Below, piece by piece: positions 50,672 to 62,462 of a DNA stretch of 64,000 nt. The stretch is from Nothophaeocryptopus gaeumannii. Lineage: Eukaryota > Ascomycota > Dothideomycetes > Mycosphaerellales > Mycosphaerellaceae. The stretch is from contig JASISA010000001.1 of assembly GCA_031771865.1 (NCBI GenBank), forward strand, positions 2,170,001 to 2,234,000, read 5' to 3'. Both the position numbers and the translations under genes were made by a program. The notes beneath the pieces were generated by a model. That model saw only the letters and a list, made by a program, of their open reading frames with translations. It was not told the DNA's origin and ran no database searches. Numbering within the stretch: the stretch's first letter is position 1; the number at the start of each line of letters is the position of its first letter.

Positions 50672-52169
50672 ATGCTTTCAATCTTGGCTTTGACGGCATT
50701 GGTGCCGCTGGCACTCGCACAGAGCAATGAGACTGTCCTCGGCATTTACATGTTCCACAGACACGGCGACCGAACTGCAAAGTCGACACCACCAGCCAAC
50801 TTGACCGATCTCGGCTACTACCAAGTCTACACTTCTGGGCAATATTACAGAAGCCGATATGTGGCTTCTGATGCCGACTTCAAGATCAATGGCCTCAACA
50901 CGGACATCGTAAAGCAAAGCCAGATTGCTGTCTCTGCGCCAGATGATACCGTCCTACAGAATTCGGCCTTGGGCTTCCTTCAAGGTCTTTACCCACCTGT
51001 TGGAGACTCACTCGGCACTCAATCCCTCCGCAATGGCACCAACATCACTGCACCCATGAACGGATACCAACTTATTCCTGTGGACCTCGTCAGCACCGGC
51101 AGTGGCAGCGAGGACAATGGATGGCTTCAAAGCACCAGCAACTGTGCTCAAGCTACCATTAGCTCGAACGACTACTTCTCCAGCGCGGAGTACCTGAGCC
51201 TGTTGAACAGCACCCGAAGCTTCTACCAGAACATCCTGCCAGTGATCAATGCCACCTTCAATGCCAGTCAAGATACCTTCAAGAACGCCTACTCAAGTAA
51301 GTTGTAAAATCAACATACCCACACAGGTTTGATGAACTGACACCATCCCAGTCTTCGACCTAATCAACGTCGCCGAGATCCACAACTCCACAATCAACTC
51401 TTCCGACCTCATCACAGACGACGTCTTCTACCAACTCCGTACCCTTGCCGACACCCACGAATGGGGCCTCGCGTACAACGCCTCCGACAACATGCGCGCC
51501 ATAGCCGGCAAAACCCTCGCAGCCCAAATCGTCCAATTCCTCAACGGCACCATAACCGGGAAAGGAAAACAAAAAGTCGGTGTCCAATTCGGCGCCTACG
51601 GAACCTTTGCCTCGTTCTTTGGATTGGCGGATTTGCAATCTGTAAATTCCGACTTCACCGGCGTATCGGATTACGCTTCTGCAATGACCTTCGAACTTTT
51701 CACAAACTCTTCCACAACCGTCTCTTCCACCACCTACCCTTCAGCAGATGAGATCTACGTCCGCTTCCTCTTCCACAACGGAACAACCACAGACTCCAAC
51801 CCACCCGTCGCATACCCCTTATTCGGCACGGGCTCTGAGACGATCGCATGGAACGATTTCACAAGTCAGATGAATAAGTTCGCGATTGGGAATACGGAGG
51901 AATGGTGTACGGCTTGTGGTAATTCTACGGGGACTTGTGCGGCTTACTCGCCAAACGGTAACGGCTCAGCTGCCGGAGCATCTGGTTCGAGCTCAGGATC
52001 CAGGAATGGGAACGGATTGAGCCCGGCTGTGAATGGTGTCATTGGTGCGATGGTTACCCTGGCGGTGATTCTGGGACTGGAGGCGCTTGTGTTGGCGATT
52101 GGTGGGTTGAGGGTTGTGGGCAAGAAGAGATTGGCGGGTGGTGCGACGAATGGGGCTGGGAAGGCATGA
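50672..52169 (+). CDS. secreted, membrane-anchored histidine acid phosphatase family protein
   Basis: Histidine phosphatase branch 2 fold. Exons 50672-51296 and 51352-52169 are joined by a 55-nt intron (GTAAGT, CTGAC, CCCAG) across A-Y-S-I-F-D-L-I, giving 480 residues. There is a signal peptide (MLSILALTALVPLALA), then the catalytic F-H-R-H-G-D-R (about residues 28-34), many N-x-S/T sites, a Cys pair (W-C-T-A-C), a Ser/Gly/Asn stalk and a C-terminal transmembrane helix. The usual His-Asp proton-donor motif is not obvious: the equivalent position may be F-L-F-H-N-G, with Asn in place of Asp. Whether the enzyme is active is therefore uncertain. Its 3' end lies 87 bp from that of the P450 gene (convergent). 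Confidence 0.85.
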
Positions 52170-52256
52170 GTGTCCGGACGAAGGTAGTTGAGAGATGAAA
52201 CGAGAGAAAAGTATGATTTACGAGCACGAAATGTATGATACCATCACGTTTTGATT

Positions 52257-54066
52257 CTATTTCCTCCTCCTCAACCATACCTTCAACCCCTTCTCCTCAC
52301 TATCCGCATGATAAACATCATTCATCTGTAACGTCAAAATCGCCACACTATCCTGCAGCCTCTCATCCAACCTCCTCTTCATCGTTTCCCCATCCTCTCC
52401 GTTGAACGGCACAGCTTCAAGCTTATGCATCCTAAACAGCTCCAAAAAGATACTCGTAAACTCCACCTGAGCCATCTTCTGCCCCGGACAGACTCTCGGA
52501 CCCATAGACCATGGTACGTATGTGCCCTTGGGTGGTTGAAAAAGCGGCGAAGTTTCGCTCGGTGGGTTGAGCCAGCGTGAAGGTCGGAAGATGGTCTCAT
52601 CGTTCTCGCTGGGCGTTTCGCTATCCTTAATGTTGAGATTTCGCCACACATTGGGATCCTGGTGTAGTGCGATAGCGTTGACGTACACAGTCGCATTCGC
52701 CGGAACCAAGTACGTCCCTGTCGACGTGGTGATGGTCTGTGGCGCTTTGGTTTGCTTCGTGATATGGATTACAGGGGAGTAGATCCTTAACGTCTCGAGC
52801 ATGACAGCGAGGACGCGATTCGCCCTGGGGAAGATGGCGGTATACTCCAGCTCTTTCGTCAGATCACCAGGCATGATCTCATCAATCTCCTCGCACATCC
52901 ATTCCTGCCATTCCGGATATCGACAGAGCAAAACCAGCGCATACGAAAGCGAATTCGCAGTTGTCTCAAATCCCGCAGCCGTGAAAATCCAAAGATTCCC
53001 CATCAGCTCATCATCACTCAACGCTCTCTTCCCTTTCTCCTCCCCCTCAGCCTGCTCACTCGCCTTCAAAAGCTGACTCATAATATTACTCCTCGTTTCA
53101 CTCCCCGCCTCCTGGCTCCTCTGCCGTTCCCTCTCCAACATATCATGCGTATGTTCCGGAAACTCATCAATCGCATGACTCAAATCCTTCATCAATTTCT
53201 GTCCTGGCAAGAATCTCGGATATCCATCCAAGAACCACTTCGGTAAAATGATAGGTCCGGCGACGGCGTCCACGACGACTTTCACGGCTTCGATGTAAGT
53301 CATTTTGAAACCAGGTTTCGGTTGGGCGTTTCGGTTATCTTTCCATTCGATGAATTCGCCCATGCCCGCGCCGGAGAGGACATTGATTGTGATTTTCTTC
53401 ATCATGTCGAAGAGTTTGTTTGTTTCGCCGGTCGAGTTGGAACCGACTACCTCATCCAGCAATCCCTTCGTCTGGCAGATGCTCTCTGTGAAGACCGTCT
53501 TGGAGATCCTCTCGGTGATTGTGCTGGCTACAATCTTCCTGTGTCTCGCCCAAACATCTCCATCGGTAGTAAGTACAGACTGTCCGAATCTCATCATGAA
53601 TGTCCTCGTGAAGTCGTGGCTCATGAAATCTCGTGGTCTTCTTAGAACCTCGTACACCACTTCTGGGTCTCGACTTGAAAACTCGAAAAGTCCAGGTGTG
53701 ACCATCACATATGATAGTTGATTGCCCTTTGGACCAGACGCCTGCTCGAACATACGTAGCTTCTCATGAAATTCGAAGCCGTAGATTGTGAGAGAGAGGC
53801 GATTCCATATCCAGTCCGGGAGGTTCCTCTTCATGAACTTCCGGCCGGGGACGGATGCGAGCATCCAGATGAAGCCATTCTGATCCCATGGTCTATTTTA
53901 AAGTCAGTAGACTGCTTGTCTATCAAATGGGCTTGTCTGGTATTTACACGATGAAGAAAGGAAAGCCAGATCTCTGGGCATGGATGAGGTTGCGAATGAA
54001 GTTGTAAATGTAAGTCGAAAAATAGACGGCGATCAGAGCGACCACCACTGAGGTTATTGAGGGCAT
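52257..54066 (-). CDS. cytochrome P450 monooxygenase
   Basis: An ER-bound heme monooxygenase of unknown substrate. Exon 1 (54066-53948) encodes a membrane anchor (S-V-V-V-A-L-I-A-V-Y-F-S-T-Y-I-Y). A 55-nt intron (53947-53893, GTAAAT, CTGAC, AATAG) follows, then exon 2 to 52257, giving 584 residues. Motifs are the I-helix A-A-G-F-E-T-T-A-N-S, the ExxR in the K-helix E-T-L-R, the F-R-P-S-R-W region and the heme loop P-W-S-M-G-P-R-V-C-P-G-Q with the Cys ligand. The length is somewhat above the usual 500-530. No backbone synthase is in the window, so membership in a metabolite cluster cannot be shown. Confidence 0.93.
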
Positions 54067-54542
54067 TGAGAAGACTCAGAAACTCTTCCCTTTTGCAAGT
54101 GAGTAGTGAGCTCGCCGTGTAAGACTCCTTTCCTTGGGTCTAGGCTCGACTTCGAGGAGTGTTCTCTGGCACGTAAGGTACGAAACTCAAACTCAAACAA
54201 GAGGTCATCAGAAGCAAGAGGAAGACAGGAATGCTCGCATGAAGGAACAAAGCTACATATCGAACTTCTACCAATCTCTCAGCTGAAATATCAATCGTGC
54301 GTAGGATCACCACCCCAGTCAAAAACACAGACATGGCTGCACATAGTGTGGTGTACGAGGGGAACGAGCAGCTCCGAGCCAATCAAAAGGTCAGCTCCAA
54401 GCGAATCGCTCGCCAAGTCGCCGACTCTCAAGTGATGGAAGTATGGAAATATCTATCAACATGTAAACCCCATAAGCCTCGCGCATCTCATCTTCCATCC
54501 AAAACAGCCCAGACGATTTCACCGCAGGTAAATACCTATCCA
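54067..54542. other. intergenic, no gene seen
   Basis: 476 bp between the P450 start and the 3' end of FGAM synthase. It carries the P450 promoter. Open frames in it are not supported. Confidence 0.4.
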
Positions 54543-57500
54543 TCAACCGACCCACCGTCTCGCACTCTTAAATATCCTCGTCCAAGGCCCAAACTCGCCC
54601 CATTCTTTGGCTTGCTCTTGGGGAGTATAGCTCGCGACGTCCTTAAGGATCGTGCGCTCTGGATGTGGCATAAGCGCCAGGACTCTTCCATCAGGCGTCC
54701 TCACGCCTGTAATTCCAAGCGGGCTTCCATTCGGGTTGTAAGGATACCGCTCAGTCGGCTTGAGATAATTATCGACATATCTCATGGAGACGAGACCTTG
54801 GTCAATGAGTGCTTGTGGCGATGAGGCACCAGTCTGTGTGAAGTTGGCTCGACCTTCGCCGTGTGCAGTCACAATGGGCAGGTAGCTGCCATCCATTCCA
54901 TGGAGGAAAATACTGGGTGGTGACGAAGGTGGGTTAGTGACTTTAACCATGCAGACGCGAGCTTCGTACTGCTCGCTGATGTTGCGCTCAAAGGTTGGCC
55001 AGTTCTCTGCACCCGGTATGATCTCTGTCAAGCGAGATAGGAATTGACAGCCATTGCAGACACCAAGCGCGAATGTGTCTTGGCGCTCGAAGAAGTTCTT
55101 GAATTCGTTTCGAGTACCCTCATGCAGGAGCACACTCTTCGACCAACCTTGTCCGGCACCCAGAACGTCACCGTAACTGAAACCACCACAAGCAGCGAGA
55201 CCGACGCATGATGCTAGTGAGAAGCGGCCAGACAGGATGTCAGTCATGTGCACATCGATTGGTGTGAAGCCGGCGACCGAGAATGCGAAAGCCATCTCCG
55301 CTTGGCCATTGACACCTTGCTCACGCAGAATGGCGACTCGTGGCTTTTGGCGGATAGGTGATGTAAGAGTCGTGCTCCAAGGCAAGATATTCTCCTCTGG
55401 TTTGAAGTTGAGCTTGTATTGCAGACCGGGGTCTTTGTCATCGTCGGCATTTGCCTTCTCAGCATCCGCACAATCTGGGTTGTCCCTCAGCTTCTGCATA
55501 GCCCAAGAGGTGTGGTGCCACTTCTGCTGCAGCTCACTGCGCGGTGCGCGATAGATGCAATCAGCGCCGTAGAAAATTGACAGCTCTTGCTTGCTCGCCT
55601 CTGGAACGTTAGCGATTATGATGGGTGTCATAGGAGCGAACACGCCACGGAAGACGTTCTCGTGCTTCTTGCGGATCTGGAAGACTGCACCGAGCTCCTC
55701 GTTGAACAGCGTCTCGATCACGTCCTGTGGCCGGCCTGACTTCACAATTCGGTCAAGCATGAGGTTCAGACCGCATCGGCCTGCGAACATCATCTCAATG
55801 AGGGTGGTGAATAGACCACCATCTGATCGATCATGATATGCGAGCACGATGTGAGACTCATGCAGTTGCTCAACAGCGTGGTAGAAGTCTTTAATGAAGT
55901 CCACATCGTGCACGTCGGGAGCGGCATTACCGACTTGTCCAAAGGTCTGAGCAAGTGCAGACCCACCCATCGCCTTCTTCCCACCTGCCAAGTCAATGAA
56001 CATCAGCAGAGTCTCACCGACATTCTCCTGTCGGCGCAGCGCGGGTGTCCACGTGCTGCTCAGATCGTTGACGGGTGCAAATGCTGAAATTACGAGCGAG
56101 AGGGGTGCAGTGACTTCCTTGTCCTCCCACTTAGTCTTCATGGACAATGAATCCTTGCCGACTGGAATGCTGATGCCCAGCTCGGGGCAGAGCTCCATTC
56201 CAACAGCCTGAACTGCTTCATACAGGGCGGCGCCTTCACCAGGATGACCACTCGCTGCCATCCAATTCGCGGAGAGCGTGATTTTGCTCAGTCTGTTTGG
56301 AATGCTTGCAGCAGCAATGTTGAGAAGAGACTCGGCCACGGCCATACGTGCCGAAGCACCTGCCGAAATAAGCGCCAGGGTAGGCTTCTCACCCACAGCC
56401 ATCGCCTCACCGGTGTGAATGCCAGGAGTCAATGATGTAGCAGTGACTGACACATCAGCAACAGGCGTCTGCCACGGGCCGACCATCTGATCTCTGACTG
56501 TCAGACCACCCACTGTGCGATCGGCAATGGTGATGAGGAAGGACTTGGAGCCGACTGAAGGGAGTGCAAGAACGCGGTCTACTGCGTTTGGCAAGACTGC
56601 TTGAGTTGTAGCCGGAGACTTCGGGATATACTTAGCCAGGCTGCTATCGAAAGCTGGTAAGACGAGTTTTCGAGAGTCGACAGTCCTGTGCATCTTCGGT
56701 GGCTTGCCGAAGAGGATTGACATCGGTAGGTCGATGGGTGTTGGGTCTTCGCGAGAGTCGCGATCCATCAGAACGAGCCTCTTCTCTTGCTGTGCTTGGC
56801 CCACCACAGAGTAGCCACATCGCTCTCGCTTGCAGATCTGCTTGAACTTCTCCAACTTCTCAGGCGCGACAGCCATTACGTATCTTTCCTGTGCCTCGCA
56901 GCACCAGATCTCTAATGGACTAAGGCTCGGATCTGCATTTTCGACTTCACGCAGCTCGAACTTAGCGCCGTATCCAGAATCGTCCGCTAGCTCAGGCAGA
57001 GCATTAGAAAGGCCACCTGCACCAACGTCGTGTATGAACTGGATCGGGCTCTCTGAGCCAAGCGATGTGCATGTGTTGATAACTTCCTGTGCTCGTCGCT
57101 GCACCTCCGCGTTGCCTCTCTGAACGCTGGCAAAGTCCAGATCTACGTTCCCTTGACCAGATTGTATACTGGACGCCGCACCTCCGCCAAGTCCAATCAG
57201 CATAGCTGGTCCTCCCAAGACGATCATATGAGCGCCAAGGCTGACAGATCCAGGCTTCTTGAGGGCATTCTCCGGACGTACTGTGCCAACACCACCAGCA
57301 ATCATGATCGGCTTGTGATAACCTCGCACTTCAGTGGTGTTCTCGTCCAAAGGCACGTTCATTGACAAGGTCCTGAAATATCCAGTAGTGCAAGGTCGCC
57401 CAAATTCATTGTTGAAGGCCGCGCTTCCAATTGGCGCTTCAAGCATGATGTCCAGACTTGTAGCCAAATGAGCTGGCTTTCCAAGGTCCAGCTCCCAGGG

Positions 57501-58616
57501 CTGTCTGTTCTCAGGGATCAAAAGATCGGACACACAGAAGCCCGCAAGGCCACTCTTTGGTTTCGATCCTCGACCAACAGCTCCTTCATCACGAATCTCA
57601 CCTCCTGATCCAGTGGCTGCTCCAGGGTACGGCGATACTGCTGTCGGATGGTTGTGCGTCTCGACCTTGGCAAGGTATTGGACGATTTCTTTCGTTTGCT
57701 TCCACTCACCGTTCGTATCTGGCGCCCACAGACCACCCTCGTAGCCCTTCATGACTGCCGCATTGTCGCTGTACGCAGAAATCACGTGGCCAGGATGCCG
57801 TTGATATGTGTTCTTGATCATCTGGAATAGGCTGCGATCCTTTTGAAGTCCATCAATCGTCCAGCTGGCATTAAACTGCTTGTGTCTGCAATGCTCTGAG
57901 TTGACTTGTGCGAACATGAAAAGTTCGACATCCGTCGGATTTCTCTGAAGCTGATTCGTGTATGCATCGATCAGGTACTCGATCTCGGATGCGTCCAGCG
58001 CCAGTCCTAGTCTCTTATTGGCCTCCTCAAGAGCAGCTTTGGGGCCCGCCTGATTGTGCAAAAGGTTGATACGCTGCAGCGGTGCCGGAGGCTTCTGAGC
58101 GAACATCTCTCCAATGTTCGGCGGCACGGTGCCGATGCTCTCGGTCATCCGATCGTACAATGAATCCTTGCTAGGAATTTCGCCGCTTTTAATCGGCTCC
58201 TCGAATCTCGCAGCGAGTACGACACCACGCTCGATACGTTTCACGACATCGCCCAGACCGCACACCTGGGCAATGTTCGTCGCTTTGGAACTCCATGGCG
58301 AGATTGTTCCCGGTCTTGGCGAGACGAAAAAGAGCTCGACATCCTGCTCTTGTGGTGGTGCTCCATTAATCACCGCCTTGAGCAAGATTCCATAGAGATT
58401 GTTTGTGGCTTCCGGAAAGCTGCCATACTCAAGCAGCTGATCCAGAGTGGAGATCTCCTCTGCAAGTAGTTCTCTTTGAGAGGCGACATAATGCACGTGG
58501 ATCGCCTGTAGATCCCTGGCTCCAACCGCGGTCGCGATCCTCTTTAGACGGAAGTCGGAATAAGCTGAAGAGCCTGGAAATGCACGAAACGCATTCATCG
58601 GCTGTTGCGTCGTCAT
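54543..58616 (-). CDS. ADE6: phosphoribosylformylglycinamidine synthase (FGAM synthase)
   Basis: Step four of purine synthesis: ATP- and glutamine-dependent amidation of FGAR to FGAM, cytosolic. A single 1,357-residue exon, the same size as yeast Ade6 (1,358). From N to C it has the PurS-like start, E-x-N-S-E-H-C-R-H-K-x-F, the K-V-E-T-H-N-H-P-T-A-V-S-P-Y-P-G-A-A-T-G-S-G-G block, the AIR-synthase-like halves (S-V-S-L-G-A-H; I-P-V-G-K-D-S-L-S-M), Y-H-D-R-S-D-G-G, and the C-terminal class I glutaminase with G-V-C-N-G-C-Q (nucleophile Cys) and M-P-H-P-E-R (His). No lesions are seen. Start at M-T-T-Q-Q-P-M-N-A-F; the length supports it. Confidence 0.98.
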   Translation of the reverse strand: MTTQQPMNAFRAFPGSSAYSDFRLKRIATAVGARDLQAIHVHYVASQRELLAEEISTLDQLLEYGSFPEATNNLYGILLKAVINGAPPQEQDVELFFVSPRPGTISPWSSKATNIAQVCGLGDVVKRIERGVVLAARFEEPIKSGEIPSKDSLYDRMTESIGTVPPNIGEMFAQKPPAPLQRINLLHNQAGPKAALEEANKRLGLALDASEIEYLIDAYTNQLQRNPTDVELFMFAQVNSEHCRHKQFNASWTIDGLQKDRSLFQMIKNTYQRHPGHVISAYSDNAAVMKGYEGGLWAPDTNGEWKQTKEIVQYLAKVETHNHPTAVSPYPGAATGSGGEIRDEGAVGRGSKPKSGLAGFCVSDLLIPENRQPWELDLGKPAHLATSLDIMLEAPIGSAAFNNEFGRPCTTGYFRTLSMNVPLDENTTEVRGYHKPIMIAGGVGTVRPENALKKPGSVSLGAHMIVLGGPAMLIGLGGGAASSIQSGQGNVDLDFASVQRGNAEVQRRAQEVINTCTSLGSESPIQFIHDVGAGGLSNALPELADDSGYGAKFELREVENADPSLSPLEIWCCEAQERYVMAVAPEKLEKFKQICKRERCGYSVVGQAQQEKRLVLMDRDSREDPTPIDLPMSILFGKPPKMHRTVDSRKLVLPAFDSSLAKYIPKSPATTQAVLPNAVDRVLALPSVGSKSFLITIADRTVGGLTVRDQMVGPWQTPVADVSVTATSLTPGIHTGEAMAVGEKPTLALISAGASARMAVAESLLNIAAASIPNRLSKITLSANWMAASGHPGEGAALYEAVQAVGMELCPELGISIPVGKDSLSMKTKWEDKEVTAPLSLVISAFAPVNDLSSTWTPALRRQENVGETLLMFIDLAGGKKAMGGSALAQTFGQVGNAAPDVHDVDFIKDFYHAVEQLHESHIVLAYHDRSDGGLFTTLIEMMFAGRCGLNLMLDRIVKSGRPQDVIETLFNEELGAVFQIRKKHENVFRGVFAPMTPIIIANVPEASKQELSIFYGADCIYRAPRSELQQKWHHTSWAMQKLRDNPDCADAEKANADDDKDPGLQYKLNFKPEENILPWSTTLTSPIRQKPRVAILREQGVNGQAEMAFAFSVAGFTPIDVHMTDILSGRFSLASCVGLAACGGFSYGDVLGAGQGWSKSVLLHEGTRNEFKNFFERQDTFALGVCNGCQFLSRLTEIIPGAENWPTFERNISEQYEARVCMVKVTNPPSSPPSIFLHGMDGSYLPIVTAHGEGRANFTQTGASSPQALIDQGLVSMRYVDNYLKPTERYPYNPNGSPLGITGVRTPDGRVLALMPHPERTILKDVASYTPQEQAKEWGEFGPWTRIFKSARRWVG

Positions 58617-58983
58617 GGTGGAAAGTCGGACCTCGTGCCAGAGGCTTTAGGTGAGTCGTTGCTCACATGATCTCTCGTTGAGATTTTGAAACCGTCGTTC
58701 CAGCATTTTGCGGTTGCGGCTACTGCCGGCGCTAGCAGAAAAAGAGTATCTTCTCGCACCTGGCTCGAGCAGTGGTGGTGGCGATGAAAGTGAGAGCAGA
58801 ACTGAATGCTAGGCAGTTGGTAAGATACTACGTGAACTCCTATTAATCTAGGTATTCAAACGCCGTGCTCAGGCATCACCTAGTATCACAAAATAAGGCT
58901 CGTAGGAACGCTTCCTTTTCAACCCAAAGACACAACACAGGACCACCGCTTTGCGTCCATATACCCCAAAACTGTATGCTCTT
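58617..58983. other. intergenic, no gene seen
   Basis: 367 bp containing the FGAM synthase promoter and the 3' flank of RTS1. No element is recognised. Confidence 0.4.
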
Positions 58984-61525
58984 TCAAGTCGCAGCGCCTC
59001 TCTTGCCGCTATTGCTTCTCGACCTGCCGCCGGTGGTCGTCGCTGATGAAGGCGCCGAAGAGCCTGCCGTGTGATGCTGACTTTTGCTGCTGTGAAACCG
59101 CTTCTAAAAACACGCACCAGATCCAATCAGAACAACAGCTATGTTTGCATTCCATGCATGTGAAGATCAGACAGAAGTGTGGACAATGCGCTATGCGAAC
59201 ATGTAGTAATGCAGGGCAAGAAGCGCATCGCCGTTGGATGTACAAATGAGAAGATAATGGTTTGGGGATAAGTATGCTAGGGATGAGGCAGGGCTCGAGC
59301 ATCTCATCCACGTACCGAGTTGGTATGCCTTTCAGCTCTCCTATCATCCTGTAAGCGTAATCGCTCCATGGAGATTGGATCGCCGTCCTCGGTCCTCATT
59401 GGACTTTTCGATTTGTTGCCATACGCGTTGGGAGGTCGTACCGCTGGCGCGTTTCCATTTTGCTTCATGGATTCGGCAAGCTGGGTCAGGCGATCCCATT
59501 TGGCTTGACGATTCGCCTTCACGGCCTCTGCGTTGTTTTGCTGCTCCGTATATTCGTGTGAACATTCGTCGAAGAGTTGCGGGTTCACTTCCATGAACAG
59601 CTTCATGGCATTGTATACCATTCCGTGTATTGTCCTAGATAATGGTTAGCTGAAATAAGACTCTGCGCGACAGTGGTACGTACCGATTCCAGTGGCCTTT
59701 GGAATTCTCATACAAGGGTGCGAACATGATTGGTAAAATCACATCCACATTATCGCTCACGAGGTTGCAGAAGTACTCGTTGTTCCAGAAATAAAGCGCT
59801 CGTTCGGCAACCTACTTGTGTCAGCAGTAGTCTCATCTTTGTCGAAAGGCCTGATCTTACCTGGAAATGGGGACTCGCAACGCTCTTTGCGAGCTGGTTG
59901 AAGAGCGGCTCCTGGACTTTGGCAAATTCCGCGGGATCCATGACTTCAAAGATGTCCTCCACCTCGTTCAAAAACATGACCTCCTTCGTGCTGTTGACCT
60001 TTGGCCAATATCTCAACAGACCCAGGACAACTTCCTCCGTAAGCGCGGCGTCCTTCTCCAGGAATTGAACAATGCAGTACGCCAATTGTGGATGATACAT
60101 GCTCAAGCTCTTGACCTTGTGCAGCGGAATGAGAACCCTAGTCAAGAAGAGCTTGTGCTCCTCCTTCAATGGCAGCGCAAAGCCGTTGATTATGCTTCCC
60201 AGTATTTCCAGCAGTTCCGCGATGCCGTTGAACCTTTCAGTTTCGTAGATGAATTGGAAGAAGACATTATTGATGCTGCGTCTGATGAATGATCGCAAGT
60301 TGAGGAACTTGCCGTATATCCTGTGGAGCGTCGTCTTGAGGAAGTCTCGTTCCCGCGGATCCTCGGAGTCGAAAAGCTCAAGCAGCTGCAACACAAAGCT
60401 ATGATCGATGTACTGCTTCGCATAGTTTGTGTTGAAGTCTTGGCTCTCGATGAAGCGCAGGAAGAATTCGTACACGACCTGGATATGAGGCCAGGCCACC
60501 TCCAAAACAGGCTCATCCTCTTCCGGATCAAAAGCTTCGCCTTGTGGATTCATGGGTGGCGGAATCGGTCTGAACAGGTTCTTCGCGAACATTTCCACCA
60601 CGCGCGGATACATAGGCTCCGAGATGACTTGTCTGTTTTGCGCAACGTAGTCCAGAAGCTCGTGTAGTGCTAGTCGCTTGATCTCCTTGCTCTTCATATC
60701 CCCAGAGGCATCATTAAAGTCGAAGATGATATTACATTGATCCAGCTTTTGCATGAACAGCTCTTGGCGACGATTTGGCGGGACCTCATGAAACCCGGGA
60801 AGCTTCTCGAGCTCACGTTGTCTCTGATCGGAGATGTCGAACCGTGACGAATGCTGTCGCTTAGGCGTCCTTATGCCTTCCGGAACGGTGTCTTTGGGCG
60901 TAGCCTGCAGTCTGTCGAAGAGCAAGCTCTTCTGGCCGGCCTTGGGCGGCGCAAGGTCGTGAGGCATAGTTTCGGCGGCGCCTGGCGGAGGTACGTGCTG
61001 TGCCAGATCGTTAGCTTTGATTTCCCAATATGGAATATCAACAACAAAGAAGAACGCACGGGAGCGCTTGGAGATATCACCACACTAGGGGTAAGCTGTC
61101 CATGCCTTCCAGGTGTCGATGGACCTCCCTGTTGGTTCGGTCCACTATTAGAGGGGTTGGCACCCTGCTGAGGGAATTGGCCTTGGTTCGGCCCTATGGT
61201 CAACGGAGGCTGACCAGGCATCGGCGCGCCGGGGTGGGACTGGGTGGGAGCATCGGTGGGCAATGGCTTGTTCCTGGAATCGACGAGATTGCTAGTCGAT
61301 GATGTCGGTGTAGCCTGAGCAGAGCCAGCGGGAGACTGGCTGCTGGAGCCGCCATGAGGCGACGCGGTGCCGGAGCCAGAAGCATCCTTCTTCTTCGCGA
61401 GCTTATTGCCATCTCGGTCCTTCGCACGCGAGAGCTGCTCGTGCTGTCAGAAGCCATTACCATCTACTGAAACACACAGGGTATGTAGGGATATTTACCA
61501 CGCGTTGGCGAAAGCCCTTCATCAT
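58984..61525 (-). CDS. RTS1: PP2A regulatory subunit B56/delta (Rts1)
   Basis: A targeting subunit of protein phosphatase 2A. A six-exon model: 61525-61499, 61443-61060, 60997-59861, 59811-59684, 59634-59316 and 59103-58984, giving 704 residues with all phases consistent. It starts M-M-K-G-F-R-Q-R-V and has a Ser/Pro/Gln-rich N-terminal region containing S-V-V-I-S-P-S-A-P. The B56 HEAT-like core follows: K-L-P-G-F-H-E-V-P-P-N-R-R-Q, L-H-E-L-L-D-Y-V, E-A-F-D-P-E-E-D-E-P, Y-I-D-H-S-F-V-L-Q-L-L-E-L-F-D-S-E-D-P-R-E-R-D and A-L-Y-F-W-N-N-E-Y. The last exon is Ser/Thr/Gly-rich. The final intron (59315-59104, 212 nt, GTACGT...TTTTAG) and the first one rest on weaker evidence; without the last exon the frame ends at 59304. 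Confidence 0.9.
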
Positions 61526-62462
61526 CGATTGTAAGCGCCCAATGCGGCGACGATCAGAGCTCGCTGCCGATGCTGTCGCGGGCTCGAGGCAAGGGAAGGT
61601 CAAGAAGGGGGAGGGCCCAGCCCTGCGGTGCGCGCGTTCCTACAAGCTCTTGCCGCCGGGGGAGATGGGACAAGGTACCTTCGAAGCGTCGCAAAGCTAG
61701 CCACGTGACTCGAATCGAAGCTGAAGTAGAGACGGTCTTGGGTCGACGGAGGTGTTGTGAGACGGCACGGCGGTGTCGGTGGTGATGGTCGAGGGGCCCG
61801 CGCGGTGTGGACCTGCCGTCGTCGTTGTGATATCAGGCTTGGCCAACAAGGCGCCAAGGGGATGCCTGCGGCGGTGTTGTTGACGGGCCGAAGCGATTGG
61901 AATGGGCGTGGGTGGTGATGGTGATCAAAGGGCGATGTTGGCAGCGGAGGCGACGGTGGACAGGGAGACTCTGATATTGATCGGGCGGCGGAGCATCGCG
62001 CTCACTCCACGAGTCGTGCTAGAAAGGGTACGTCCAGCGTGACACAAATGCAATGTCCCCAATTGAAGTGTACTGCGCTCTGCGGTCAGATCTGCAGCTA
62101 ATGGTTAAGGCACGGGTGGAAGAGGGCAGTAAATAGGTAGAGGGCTCTAGCGTGGGAAGTGCGTGTAAGAAGACCCCTCTTGAATGCGCTTCATTCGGGC
62201 TGGCGTCGTTGGTGGTGAGGTTGTCGAACTGTTTCACGTTGTCCACACGGTAAGAGCCAAGCACCACCGCATCGACAGCAGCCGCATCCACACCAAGAAA
62301 GGGTAGCTTGCTTCCCACATCTTCTTTGACTTGCGCCTCTACTACCTTGTTCCATGTCTAACGGCCTGGGGCATGTATCTTCGCCAGGCACGTGACTCTA
62401 TCGAACTGTACATATAGCTTCCTCGACGTGTCCCACCTTGACACCCAACATAACAAACCACA
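61526..62462. promoter_or_regulatory. divergent upstream region, RTS1 / TFC1
   Basis: 937 bp between two divergent starts. It is GC-rich near RTS1 and contains CGTGGC/CCACGTG-like words. No gene is supported. Confidence 0.35.

Noticed and set aside
50672..54066. Secondary-metabolite gene cluster around the P450
   Set aside because: Only a P450 and a methyltransferase fragment are present. No backbone synthase, transporter or regulator lies nearby.
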